Origin: Phlegmacium glaucopus
Lineage: Eukaryota > Basidiomycota > Agaricomycetes > Agaricales > Cortinariaceae
Assembly: GCA_015039465.1 (NCBI GenBank)
Contig: MU130674.1
Coordinates: forward strand, 46,160 to 59,276
Direction: 5' to 3'
Length of the DNA: 13,117 bases
In this document: positions 6,014 to 13,117 of the stretch, in pieces
Layout: each line of letters begins with the position of its first letter
Numbering within the stretch: position 1 is the first letter of the stretch
Notes under the pieces: model-generated
What the model was told of the DNA's origin: nothing
Seen by the model: the letters and a program-made list of their open reading frames with translations, nothing else
Database searches by the model: none
Translations under genes and position numbers: made by a program

Positions 6014-8695
6014 TTAATTCATCAAACCTTTGATTCTTCCATACACAATCAGATCATCCAACTTGATAGATTGGATATTATTTTCCGCATTTCCGTTTTT
6101 CCTCCACTCCTGGACCATCGCCTTTGCTTCTACAGCTGGGACCTTTTCTGATTTCGTGCCCACAGTGATATGTAGCCTCTCCCGAACATCATATGGCAAC
6201 TTCGACACAAACTCATGACCCTCTTGAACTTCATCATCAGAACCTCCAGAAGAAGAACCTTCAAGATCGAAATCTTCAACCGTAATCGCCATCACGCGTC
6301 CATCCCATACCACATTGCTCAATCTTCCTTTAAATAGAGATGTAGTCTTCATCTCGTGTAGAGCAGCGCATCGATCCCATAGTTCGCGTTCTTGGTTGAT
6401 AGAGTTTCGATGTACGATCGTGACGTGTGGTCGTTTGGTTACTCGATTGTCAGCTTTCAGTTTCGTCCAGAAATCTGTGTTCTCGTTCGCCAGGATTGGA
6501 TCTAGTAGTTCTTCTAGATCCACCTCCGGAAGTAGACCGTAGTATCGCGTGTCGAGTTTCTTCTTGTCTTTCGGATGGTCAGGCTTTTTCACAGCAGGAG
6601 CATAACCCTTCACCACATCCAACGCTTCCTGGATCTTCTCATCAGAAGGCATCTCCAATCCCAATACACTGACACATCCCTGCACGGCTCGTCTAACTGC
6701 ATCCTCCAGCGACTCTCCCAGTTCCATCTCTATGACGTTATCAACCTCGCTGAGAGTGAGCTCCTGAGTAGAGTTGATGAACATCCAAATGACTTCTTCG
6801 TGAGATTTGGTAGATGTGTCTGCACGTAGACTTTGATGATTATCGCCACGTTCTTGGACACGATCGCCGCAGATCCGATGTATTGTAGCGCGGGGTAGAT
6901 CAAGAGACCAATTGAGAGCGAGCAGACGCACGGGGTCAGAGAATTTTGAAGCGGCGTCTCGAAGAGATTGTCGGTGTTCCTTGAGGTGGTTATTCCTATC
7001 GTAGGAGTGATATGAGTGGGAATGTAAAAAAGAAGAGGTGAAAAGCATTACTTGTCTGCGATCACGACATCATGTTTGTGCAAGAGGTCGACTACTTTTT
7101 TGATGAATATTGGTGCGGCTTTTTTGGCATGGACATCGTCGCTTTGAGTATGACCGAATCCGAAAATATGAGCTAGAGCTAACGAAACCGAGGTTTTGCC
7201 TGTTTTCGAAGGAAGGATAAGAAAGATAGAAAATATATGCGAAAAAGAGATTGAGAAAAACGCACCACATCCAGGAATGGCCACAGGTACGATGATCGTC
7301 TTGCTAAAACTTTTGTTGGCCACCACAGGTTCTCCGGCCTTCTCATCCACAGTCCCTAGCTCTTTCACACCCTGCTCCGTTTTTAAAAACTCCAAGAACT
7401 TCTCCCTAGTCGCAATAATTCCCTTCTCTTTCGAGTACTCCTTAAATTACAATCTCCTGTATAACCCATTTGACATACAGCTTCGTCTCGGCTCTCTTCA
7501 TCTTGGACTTGGGAAGGGTTGAAGGTGTCATTGGACCTTTGGCAGACAACAACGACTTGGTGACCTCTCGCCAATCGCGATACATCATGTATCGTTCGTC
7601 GAATTTGACCTTGAAGAAAAAGGAAGAACCGGGTTTGTATGGAGATGCGGCTACGTCCACCTTCTTTCCATTCTTCGACGTCGACGTGGGTGCGGTGACG
7701 TGTGTGCGGACGACGAACCCTTCCACTGCCTCTCCATTCCATTCCCCTGTCTCAGCGCATGTATTTGTGAAATCTCGAACTTCTTGGATGGTGTTAAGAT
7801 TTATGGTAGGAGTTTTAATGAAGCCCCATTCGTCAGCAAAGGCGTCTACAAGTTCGGTAGAAAGCGTTTTGAATTCCTTGCAGCGTACATTAAGACCGTG
7901 TAGATGAAGACCAGTCTTTTCAGGCGGGTATCCGAGAACGTGTTCTTCGAAGGAATCATCACATAATTATATATAAAGTCAGGTCAAATCCTTATTGTAA
8001 GTTGAAAGGAAGAAAATCACACCTCTGCGATCGCGGTCAAGTTGGATTCCCAGAGTCTCGTCGCCAAGTCTGCCTCTGTCTTGCCCTTGTTCTTCAGATA
8101 TTTCATTAACCACGCTTCACCTGCCTGGGCGTGGCTCACTTCGCTCCCGGCTACTGGCCCAAGAGAATGTTTGGATGTGATGAGTAATTTAGTAGGTGTC
8201 AGAGCGGCAATGAAGATGATACAGCCGTTGGATTTCAGCGAAAGGGTGTACGGCGCAGCGGTGTGTGTTTCAAGTGAAAGCCACTAAGGGATAGCAGAAA
8301 GGTATAAGAAAGGGAGCGAAAAAAGTAAAGAAGAACGAAAAAAAACATACCGATGTCCAAGGTACTTCTCCTATATTGAAAAACTTGTCGTATCCTCTGA
8401 CTATGATTTGGTATTTCTTGGCAGTTTCCGTTTGCTCCTCTTTTTCCTGGAGGTCGTTGGGTATTTCCCTAGTAAACAGTCCTCTTGCGAGCGTAGGAAA
8501 TGGTGACGGAATATCGTAGTTTTTGAATTCATTCATCTTCCAACTTCGCACCTGGATAGATGGACCTGCCGGTGTAGAATAGATAGAGGATTTGACTAGC
8601 TTTGGAGATTTAGCCGATAACGCATAAAGTGAGGCAATCAGATCAGAATCCTCTGAAGATTGAGCAGTAGATATCGACGGGGGTTCGAAAGACAT
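6014..8695 (-). CDS. TRL1: tRNA ligase Trl1 (three-domain fungal type), with two lesions
   Basis: Fungal Trl1 heals and seals tRNA exons after intron removal and rejoins HAC1-type mRNA in the unfolded-protein response. Exons seen (minus strand): 8695-8351, 8283-8023, 7966-7451, 7440-7266, 7199-7052, 6995-6014, about 808 codons, close to yeast Trl1 (827). The ligase domain holds RGYDKFFN, the nucleotidyl-lysine motif K132-SNG, LHGLN (224-228), EGFVV (284-288) and K-V-K (321-323). The kinase domain has Walker A GCGKTS (K434, T435), a DKNNH motif and an RGDNHQS lid. The phosphodiesterase domain has HVT (672-674) and HIT (757-759), with an acidic-serine insert at about 728-741. The start at 8695 is the first ATG in frame. 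Intron 2 lacks an AG acceptor, and at 7450-7441 the frame breaks with a TAA. Identity is certain; functionality is doubtful. A Ty3/gypsy element begins 101 bp upstream. Confidence 0.93.
6996..7051 (-). other. TRL1 intron 4 (56 bp)
   Basis: Donor GTAATG and acceptor GATAG, phase 2. It rebuilds a lysine codon and joins IADK to NNHLKEH, the conserved aspartate/asparagine motif of the kinase domain. Confidence 0.9.
7200..7265 (-). other. TRL1 intron 3 (66 bp), splitting the Walker A motif
   Basis: Donor GTGCGT and acceptor ACAG, phase 1. The codon for the second glycine of GCGKT is split across it, so correct removal is needed to form the kinase P-loop. The interior is pyrimidine-rich. Confidence 0.9.
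7967..8022 (-). other. TRL1 intron 2 (56 bp), acceptor AA instead of AG
   Basis: The donor is GTGTGA after codon GAG (E202), and a branch-site-like CTGAC lies about 17 bases before the end. The protein family requires coding to resume at TTA TGT GAT GAT (LCDD) from 7966, but the two bases before it are AA (7968-7967). No AG occurs between the branch motif and the exon. One G-to-A change would explain it. Confidence 0.75.
8284..8350 (-). other. TRL1 intron 1 (67 bp)
   Basis: GTATGT donor and CTTAG acceptor, phase 0. It joins a codon for S115 to W116 and restores the conserved run from VPWTS into the KSNG active-site strand. The interior is T-rich. Canonical in all respects. Confidence 0.92.
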
Positions 8696-8796
8696 TGTAG
8701 CACTAATATCAGTCGACGCGGTGACTTGCGAAGATTTTGAGGGCAATCGAGTTATCAGAGGTTTGATTTTGGACGCCTGTGCCAGTGGACTCTTTG
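8696..8796 (-). promoter_or_regulatory. Residual TRL1 5' flank, cut by LTR insertion
   Basis: Only 101 bp separate the TRL1 ATG from the outer edge of the retrotransposon LTR. No TATA or CCAAT motif is evident in it on the minus strand. The reading frame is open upstream of the ATG at least to 8746 but contains no other ATG. Any original core promoter further upstream is now separated by several kilobases of element DNA. Confidence 0.5.
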
Positions 8797-9115
8797 TGTA
8801 ACGAATCTGTTATAAAAGTAACTGCACGTGTGTTTCAAGTTTATCTTATCTTATCTTCTTTCATATTTCTTTTATATTGATCACTCGATCACCAAAAGAC
8901 CTGACCAAGGTCATTCTTTATGTTCCTTTGACTTTGATTATTATTCTATCTTTCTATTTGTTTATTGTGGCTATTTTATTGGTATATAAACGACGAACCA
9001 AAATGTAAATAGACTTAGCGAATCTTAAAGTCTTAAACCGTCTTTCGAGGTTCCTCTAGTGTGACGAAATCAAACTTCAGTCACTTCACAGTCACTGGCT
9101 TATCTTTTCGTTACA
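8797..9115 (+). repeat. 5' LTR of the Ty3/gypsy element (319 bp)
   Basis: It begins TGTAACGAA and ends TTCGTTACA, a perfect 9-bp inverted pair with TG...CA ends. A TATATAAA box lies at 8983-8990, leaving about 100 bp of transcribed LTR. U3 contains a short (TTATC) repeat near 8841-8860. The 3' LTR and the target duplication are outside the window, so the boundaries rest on the inverted ends and the position upstream of gag. The first 22 bp also contain TATAAAAG (8811-8818). Confidence 0.75.
8983..8990 (+). promoter_or_regulatory. TATA box of the retrotransposon LTR
   Basis: TATATAAA on the plus strand, placed to start transcription at about 9010-9025 in the LTR and drive gag-pol. Confidence 0.6.
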
Positions 9116-9278
9116 TCTTTTTTGACGCAAAAAAAAAACAAACTCTCGTCGTCACACGCCGTGGATCCCCTTTGGTCTGATCAACCGAAAATTCCCGCAA
9201 GTTTCGACAAACTCGTTTTACAAAAACAACAACCAACGCTAAGTACTTCTCAAAAATCAATTGTTTACTAAAAAAAGA
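9116..9278 (+). other. Retrotransposon leader between LTR and gag
   Basis: 163 bp, A/C-rich toward the 3' end (an AACAACAACC-type run at about 9222-9236), like an unstructured leader. The bases right after the LTR (TCTTTTTTGACGC) do not begin with TGG, so an ordinary tRNA 3'-end primer-binding site is not evident. An in-frame TAA at 9240-9242 fixes the gag start at the ATG at 9279, since TTG at 9261 is the only other candidate. Confidence 0.55.
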
Positions 9279-11054
9279 ATGAATACTAGGGTTCTACGCA
9301 GTCATACTACTGCTGGGGTAGCACCGAGTCGTTTACCGGTCCCCATACGTCGACAGACGTCTTTGCCAGGTGATACACCTGAGATTGCCGATAGCTCCAC
9401 TCGCTTGTATAGCGATGTGGTAGCCTCGAGACCGCCTTCTCCGAGAGAAGAGACCTCCACACGTCTAGTCAACGTCGTGAGTCCCATCAATAATTACGAA
9501 AATAGCCTAAATGATGAGCATGAGGCCGATGAGGGGTCTCCTTGGACCACCGTGAAACATAGGCGCGCGCGTAGCCTGGATTCTCTTAACAGAGATGAAA
9601 ATAGTGAATACAGAATGTATTCTATTCCTAAAACACTGTCTAGTGAGCAGAGAAAGGTAGTCAGAGTAGCTACAGATTCTTTGACCCCAGAAGAAAGGGC
9701 AAAAATCACTAAACGACAAGAGATTATTGAATTGGAAAAAGAGAGCCGAGAAGCATCTCGATTAGCTACTAACAAAGGAAAAACTACTGATCCCCGAGAG
9801 TGGGGTAATGTCAGCCTCGACGAGGAAGAAATCGCACCTGAAACACAGGAGGCGATACTGCAGAGCCATAAGGCTAAATCCAAAAAGGGAAAATCTGGGA
9901 AATCAAAAAATCGGAACACTTATGAAGAAAGTTCCGTTAGCGAGTCGGAACCGAATAGAAAAATCCGGTTGCCAGAAGTCTCAAAATATCAGAACAAGAA
10001 AACTGGTGAGAACAACAAGTCTGACGAAAACAAAAGAGCTGGTTCAAGACCAGCTGCGCAAATCACACCTAGCAGCAGTGTAGGAATGATGCTAGGGGAA
10101 GTAGCATTAAAATATGGCACAGAAAAGATACAAAACATGAGTTCGAAAAAAGACCCGAGCGAATCACCTTCAGACTCGGGGGGTGATAATTCATCGGACA
10201 ATACTACGGGTACAAGCTCTTCTACTAGTAGTGAACCAAAAAAATCACGAAGGAAATGTAGGACTAAGAAGAATTCGAAGAAACGTCACGGAAAGAGTCC
10301 GGGAAGCGAAGACACTTCTATTAAACCAATTCCGCCAAAAGAATACAATGGCGCGGTTGATCTCAGAGCGTACCATCGATTTATGATGGAAGGTGAAGCT
10401 TATATAAAGGATGGAAAGATTCCTAAAGAGCGCCAAATCAGAACACTGGCTCATTTCTTAGACGGAAAGGCCTATGATTTCTATATGCAAAAGGTAGCCC
10501 CTGATAAATCCAAAAATTGGAATCTGCATAAGTTTTTCACCGAAATGTTCAACTACTGTTTCCCTCTTGATTATAAGCAACAAATAAGGTTTAGGTTGGA
10601 TAATATCTACCAAGGATCTAACCAAACGGTATCAGAATATGTTTATGAATTGCAAGAACTCTATAGTGTGATTGGAGACATACCATTAAGACTTAAAGTA
10701 GTCAAATTATGGTATAGTTTGAAGCCGAAAATACAGAGGATTCTATGGAAGGATGGTCTGCATCCAGATTACTCTACATGGGAGGAAATAGTATCCAAAG
10801 CCGAGATGGTAGAAATATCTGACCACATAATCGATCCTCGAGAACGAAAGAATATGCCCTCTGGTCAAAATAGTTCTCGGAATCCCAATACACACTCGAA
10901 CGACGCATCAAAGAACAAGATGTGTGCGCCAGGATTATCATCACGATCAGTAACTCTTACACAAAATAACCAAGATCATCGGTCTAACAATCAACCAAAC
11001 GACCACTCTCAGCCTCGAAATCGCTTCCGTCAGCCGGGAAATCAATTCTGGTGA
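9279..11054 (+). CDS. gag: Gag polyprotein (capsid region) of Ty3/gypsy element
   Basis: 591 codons from the first in-frame ATG to TGA. Residues about 44-130 form a disordered N-terminal region with YSDVVASRPPSP and a W89-TTVKHRR basic patch. Residues 140-200 are charged and probably helical. Residues 200-350 are rich in lysine, serine and arginine, suited to nucleic-acid binding. Residues about 352-520 form the retrotransposon-gag (capsid-like) domain, with PPKEYNG, LRAYHRFMMEG, GKAYDFY, KFFTEMFNYCFP and VSEYVYEL. The C-terminal tail is N/Q/S/R-rich. This sequence style matches agaric gypsy elements by recollection of the family. The ORF stops before the zinc knuckle, which follows in the same frame, so the TGA truncates Gag ahead of nucleocapsid. 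Role: assembly of intracellular virus-like particles. Confidence 0.9.
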   Translation: MNTRVLRSHTTAGVAPSRLPVPIRRQTSLPGDTPEIADSSTRLYSDVVASRPPSPREETSTRLVNVVSPINNYENSLNDEHEADEGSPWTTVKHRRARSLDSLNRDENSEYRMYSIPKTLSSEQRKVVRVATDSLTPEERAKITKRQEIIELEKESREASRLATNKGKTTDPREWGNVSLDEEEIAPETQEAILQSHKAKSKKGKSGKSKNRNTYEESSVSESEPNRKIRLPEVSKYQNKKTGENNKSDENKRAGSRPAAQITPSSSVGMMLGEVALKYGTEKIQNMSSKKDPSESPSDSGGDNSSDNTTGTSSSTSSEPKKSRRKCRTKKNSKKRHGKSPGSEDTSIKPIPPKEYNGAVDLRAYHRFMMEGEAYIKDGKIPKERQIRTLAHFLDGKAYDFYMQKVAPDKSKNWNLHKFFTEMFNYCFPLDYKQQIRFRLDNIYQGSNQTVSEYVYELQELYSVIGDIPLRLKVVKLWYSLKPKIQRILWKDGLHPDYSTWEEIVSKAEMVEISDHIIDPRERKNMPSGQNSSRNPNTHSNDASKNKMCAPGLSSRSVTLTQNNQDHRSNNQPNDHSQPRNRFRQPGNQFW

Positions 11055-11294
11055 GGTACGGGACAATATCAGGCAGTAAGAGGGTGTTCGTTTGTTAACC
11101 GCCAGTCTCAGTCGTCGAGACCAGTCCAGCGAAATACTGGCACAAATGCTGGTACATCAGGAGCAGCTCAAAATAGCAAAAAAGTACCCGGAGGAAATCA
11201 ACTCACAGAAAAAGAAATGGCTGAATTGCGAGCAGCCGGAAGATGTTTTAACTGTGGGGAAGAAGGGCATATAAGCCAAAATTGTCATCACTGA
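11055..11294 (+). CDS. Nucleocapsid segment with CCHC zinc knuckle, between two TGA codons
   Basis: 79 codons in the same frame as gag, open from the gag TGA (11052-11054) to a second TGA (11292-11294). It carries CFNCGEEGHISQNC (11244-11285), a perfect CX2CX4HX4C RNA-binding knuckle, preceded by TEKEMAELRAAGR. It has no plausible independent function and is normally part of Gag or Gag-Pol. It can be translated only by readthrough of the first TGA or, less likely, from an internal ATG at 11217. The second TGA could come from a CGA arginine codon by a CpG transition, since basic residues commonly follow the knuckle; that is inference. Confidence 0.8.
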   Translation, partial: GTGQYQAVRGCSFVNRQSQSSRPVQRNTGTNAGTSGAAQNSKKVPGGNQLTEKEMAELRAAGRCFNCGEEGHISQNCHH

Positions 11295-13117
11295 GCTGTG
11301 GTAAAGGGAGGCACACAGAAACCGCCTGGAATTCCAAATTACAGAATAGATATGAATTTAGTAGAAAATGTCAGCGACCCTGACGAAGTCCTAAATTCAA
11401 TGCCGGTAGGAGCGATCGGTATAGACACAGACAAAGAGTCTGAAACGGATGAATTGATAAATTGGCGAAAAAACTACCCAAATTGGCAGCATGGAGACCT
11501 AATGGCGCGAAGTGAAATTGGAGATTGTTATGAAATGACTACGGAGTACTCCTTAACGGTTTCACAACCTTACCCAGGTGATAGTCTGAAGCGCTGGGGC
11601 AGGAGCTGCTGTCCACCAGATAGGAGATTTAAGGTTACTCGATGCCATCGAGATCCTGACATCCTCATAATTAGAGATCACTTAGTCAATTTTGAGATCA
11701 CGATACATAAATCAAGTATTAACAATGTGAAATTCAATCTGGGGAATTGGTATGCTAAAAAACGCGCTCGTATCCTAGGTTTAAAAGATCCCATCAGAGG
11801 GGATTATTATCCTCTAATGGAGGATCCTAGAATATTGGTAGCAAGGCATCTGCTGTTTAATGGCATTCACTCTCATTTCCCGAATGTAAGACCGGAAACT
11901 CAATCGGATTTCCGATTCCATATGTACTTGAAAAACTTTGGAAGTTCAACTTATATTATTGTCAACGACGATTTGAGTCTGATATCAGAGATAGAAAAGA
12001 GCCTTTTGGAAGACTCATCGTTTAATCTGATACAGTGGTATTGGAAACGCATCTCGAAGGATGATCTTTTCTACAAAAGATATATTGGGTATCAAAAACA
12101 TGGTTACCATCCGATACCGGTAGGGTATGAAGACCCTTATAGCGAATTACCGACTTTGGTCGTCGAAGAAGACGACGAGGAAGGGACAACTTTAGAAAGA
12201 ATTGGAGTTGCGTTATCGAGATGCCAGCCATATCCAAGTGACGGCGTACCCGCAGATCCAACATACGTAGTAGGACAATACCGTTTTCGTATAAATATTT
12301 ATGATGACGTGGTGCGCATATACGATAGGATACAGGGTTTTGAATCCTACCTGTCTTGGAATATCGTCAGTTGGGAAGATTTTTCCCTAGGAAAGTGGTT
12401 TGCAGAATGCTGTATGGCAAACGCAGGCGAGGACGCACCCTGGGATATTGCCGATGAGTGGATGCAACATTTTCCATGGCATGCTACGACTTTAGAGGAT
12501 AACTGTAGCTGTTACAAGAAAATTTCATTGGAAACCAATATATCTGGCGATGACGATGATAGTGATGATGATTCGGACGATGACAATTGGTCCGATTGGA
12601 GTGATCTTGATGAATTCAGTGATGATGAAGCGGAGGGCGCATTGCTATTAAGCGCGTTGAACGGTATTCAAGTCGACAAAAATAAATATGTCGATATTCA
12701 ACGAAACGCGGCCAGAATAAAAGACGTGGCAGGTCTATTACTGCCCAAACCCATCGTTTTACGGGTGAATATAAACGGAAATCCAGTTCGGGCGCTAGTC
12801 GATTCGGGATCGTTAGGCGATTTCATCTCGTCGACGGTGGTGGATCAATTAAAGATACAAAAGAACGTAGTGTTAAAGCCCATTGGACTGCAGCTGGCAG
12901 TTCAAGGCTTGAGATCCAAAATCAATTCAACAGTCAATGTAGACTTGGCTTATCAGAGTATAAATAGCGCACGACGTTTTAACGTAGTAAATCTGAAGGA
13001 TTACGATGCTATTTTAGGGACACCCTGGATATATCAGCACCAAGTATGCATCGGGTTGAATCCAGCAAGAATTATGATAGGGAGTGACGAACCTTTACCT
13101 ATTACTTCGAGCGCTGA
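11295..13117 (+). CDS. pol: Pol N-terminal part: long spacer, acidic tract, aspartic protease (partial)
   Basis: About 607 codons are open with no stop to the window edge, in the gag frame. The start KPPGIPNYRIDM is followed by GDCYEMTTEYSLTVSQPYPGD and a W/Y/D-rich spacer. That spacer has three related modules (11565-11768, 11907-12050, 12225-12416). From about 12546 to 12630 is an Asp/Ser/Trp-rich acidic tract. The retropepsin-like protease follows: LVDSGSLGDFIS with catalytic Asp at 12801-12803, then LQLAVQG and AILGTPWIYQHQ. It would cleave Gag-Pol. The knuckle-to-protease distance, about 505 codons, is far longer than in typical Ty3/gypsy elements. The spacer function is unknown to me. 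Reverse transcriptase should follow beyond the edge. Confidence 0.88.

Larger units (their letters stand above)
8797..13117 (+). mobile_element. Ty3/gypsy LTR retrotransposon, 5' part (runs off right edge)
   Basis: Order seen: 5' LTR (8797-9115), leader (9116-9278), gag (9279-11054), CCHC knuckle (11244-11285), long spacer, acidic tract (about 12546-12630), aspartic protease (from about 12756). Reverse transcriptase, RNase H, integrase and the 3' LTR would lie beyond 13117. Gag resembles the retrotransposon-gag family of Agaricomycete gypsy elements, and the protease context (ALVDSGSLGDF, AILGTPW) fits Ty3/gypsy rather than copia. One frame spans everything, with TGA codons at 11052 and 11292. 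Otherwise it is uncorrupted over about 1,280 codons, so the copy is either young and lightly damaged or uses recoding. Confidence 0.9.

Noticed and set aside
7441..7450. A 10-nt micro-intron (GT...AG) that would restore the TRL1 frame
   Set aside because: Removing it does restore frame, but 10 nt is far below the size a spliceosome can excise. A deletion scar is more likely.
8744..8746. TTG as an upstream start of TRL1, adding 17 residues
   Set aside because: A nuclear gene would use the first in-frame ATG (8695-8693), and the extra residues show no family similarity.
9302..10454. Several antisense ORFs opposite gag (9302-9490, 9494-9919, 9989-10201, 10245-10454)
   Set aside because: Shadows of the gag frame; serine/leucine-rich translations typical of the reverse of a lysine/arginine-rich ORF.
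12022..12264. 80-codon minus-strand ORF opposite the pol spacer
   Set aside because: Antisense shadow of an open, motif-bearing plus-strand frame; no recognisable domain.

Overview
The window looks like nuclear DNA of a filamentous basidiomycete fungus, most likely an Agaricomycete. The reasons are a protein-coding gene with very short (56-67 bp) GT-AG introns, a three-domain fungal-type tRNA ligase, a Ty3/gypsy element whose Gag and protease resemble those common in agarics, hAT-type non-autonomous elements, and a degenerate TTAGGG tract. No species can be named from the sequence alone.

Layout. Positions 1 to about 3,020 are a nest of mobile DNA. An older LTR-type element appears to lie underneath. 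Its candidate 5' LTR ends at 369 and its candidate 3' LTR starts at 940; the proposed ends are TGTAAAG and CTTTACA. Two well-bounded hAT-type elements are inserted in that background, at 956-1476 and 1699-2956, each with a perfect 8-bp target duplication and TAGNG termini. A degenerate telomere-like tract and two clusters of TGACTCA (Gcn4/AP-1-type) sites lie in the same region. From 3,020 to 6,013 the DNA is AT-rich without a recognisable gene, apart from a 471-bp inverted-repeat element (4249-4719).

The one cellular gene is TRL1 (tRNA ligase) on the minus strand, 8695 to 6014. It has six recognisable exons and about 808 codons if the lesions below are ignored. Adenylyltransferase, polynucleotide-kinase and cyclic-phosphodiesterase motifs are all intact. 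Two places do not work as written. Intron 2 has no AG acceptor, and the junction between the ligase and kinase domains has a frame break with a stop and appears to lack about eight residues.

Only 101 bp upstream of the TRL1 ATG begins a Ty3/gypsy retrotransposon (8797 to beyond the right edge), transcribed away from TRL1. It has a 319-bp 5' LTR with 9-bp inverted ends and a TATA box, an A-rich leader, gag, a CCHC zinc knuckle, a very long spacer, an acidic tract and an aspartic protease. One reading frame runs through all of this, interrupted by two TGA codons. The spacer seems to contain three diverged copies of one 50-70-residue module, the most novel-looking item here.

Together the picture is a housekeeping gene crowded by transposable elements on both sides, with the retrotransposon possibly having displaced its promoter. 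Whether TRL1 here is a dead allele, a gene spliced around its lesions, or a casualty of assembly error is the main open question. I see no rRNA, tRNA, CRISPR or bacterial-type system.
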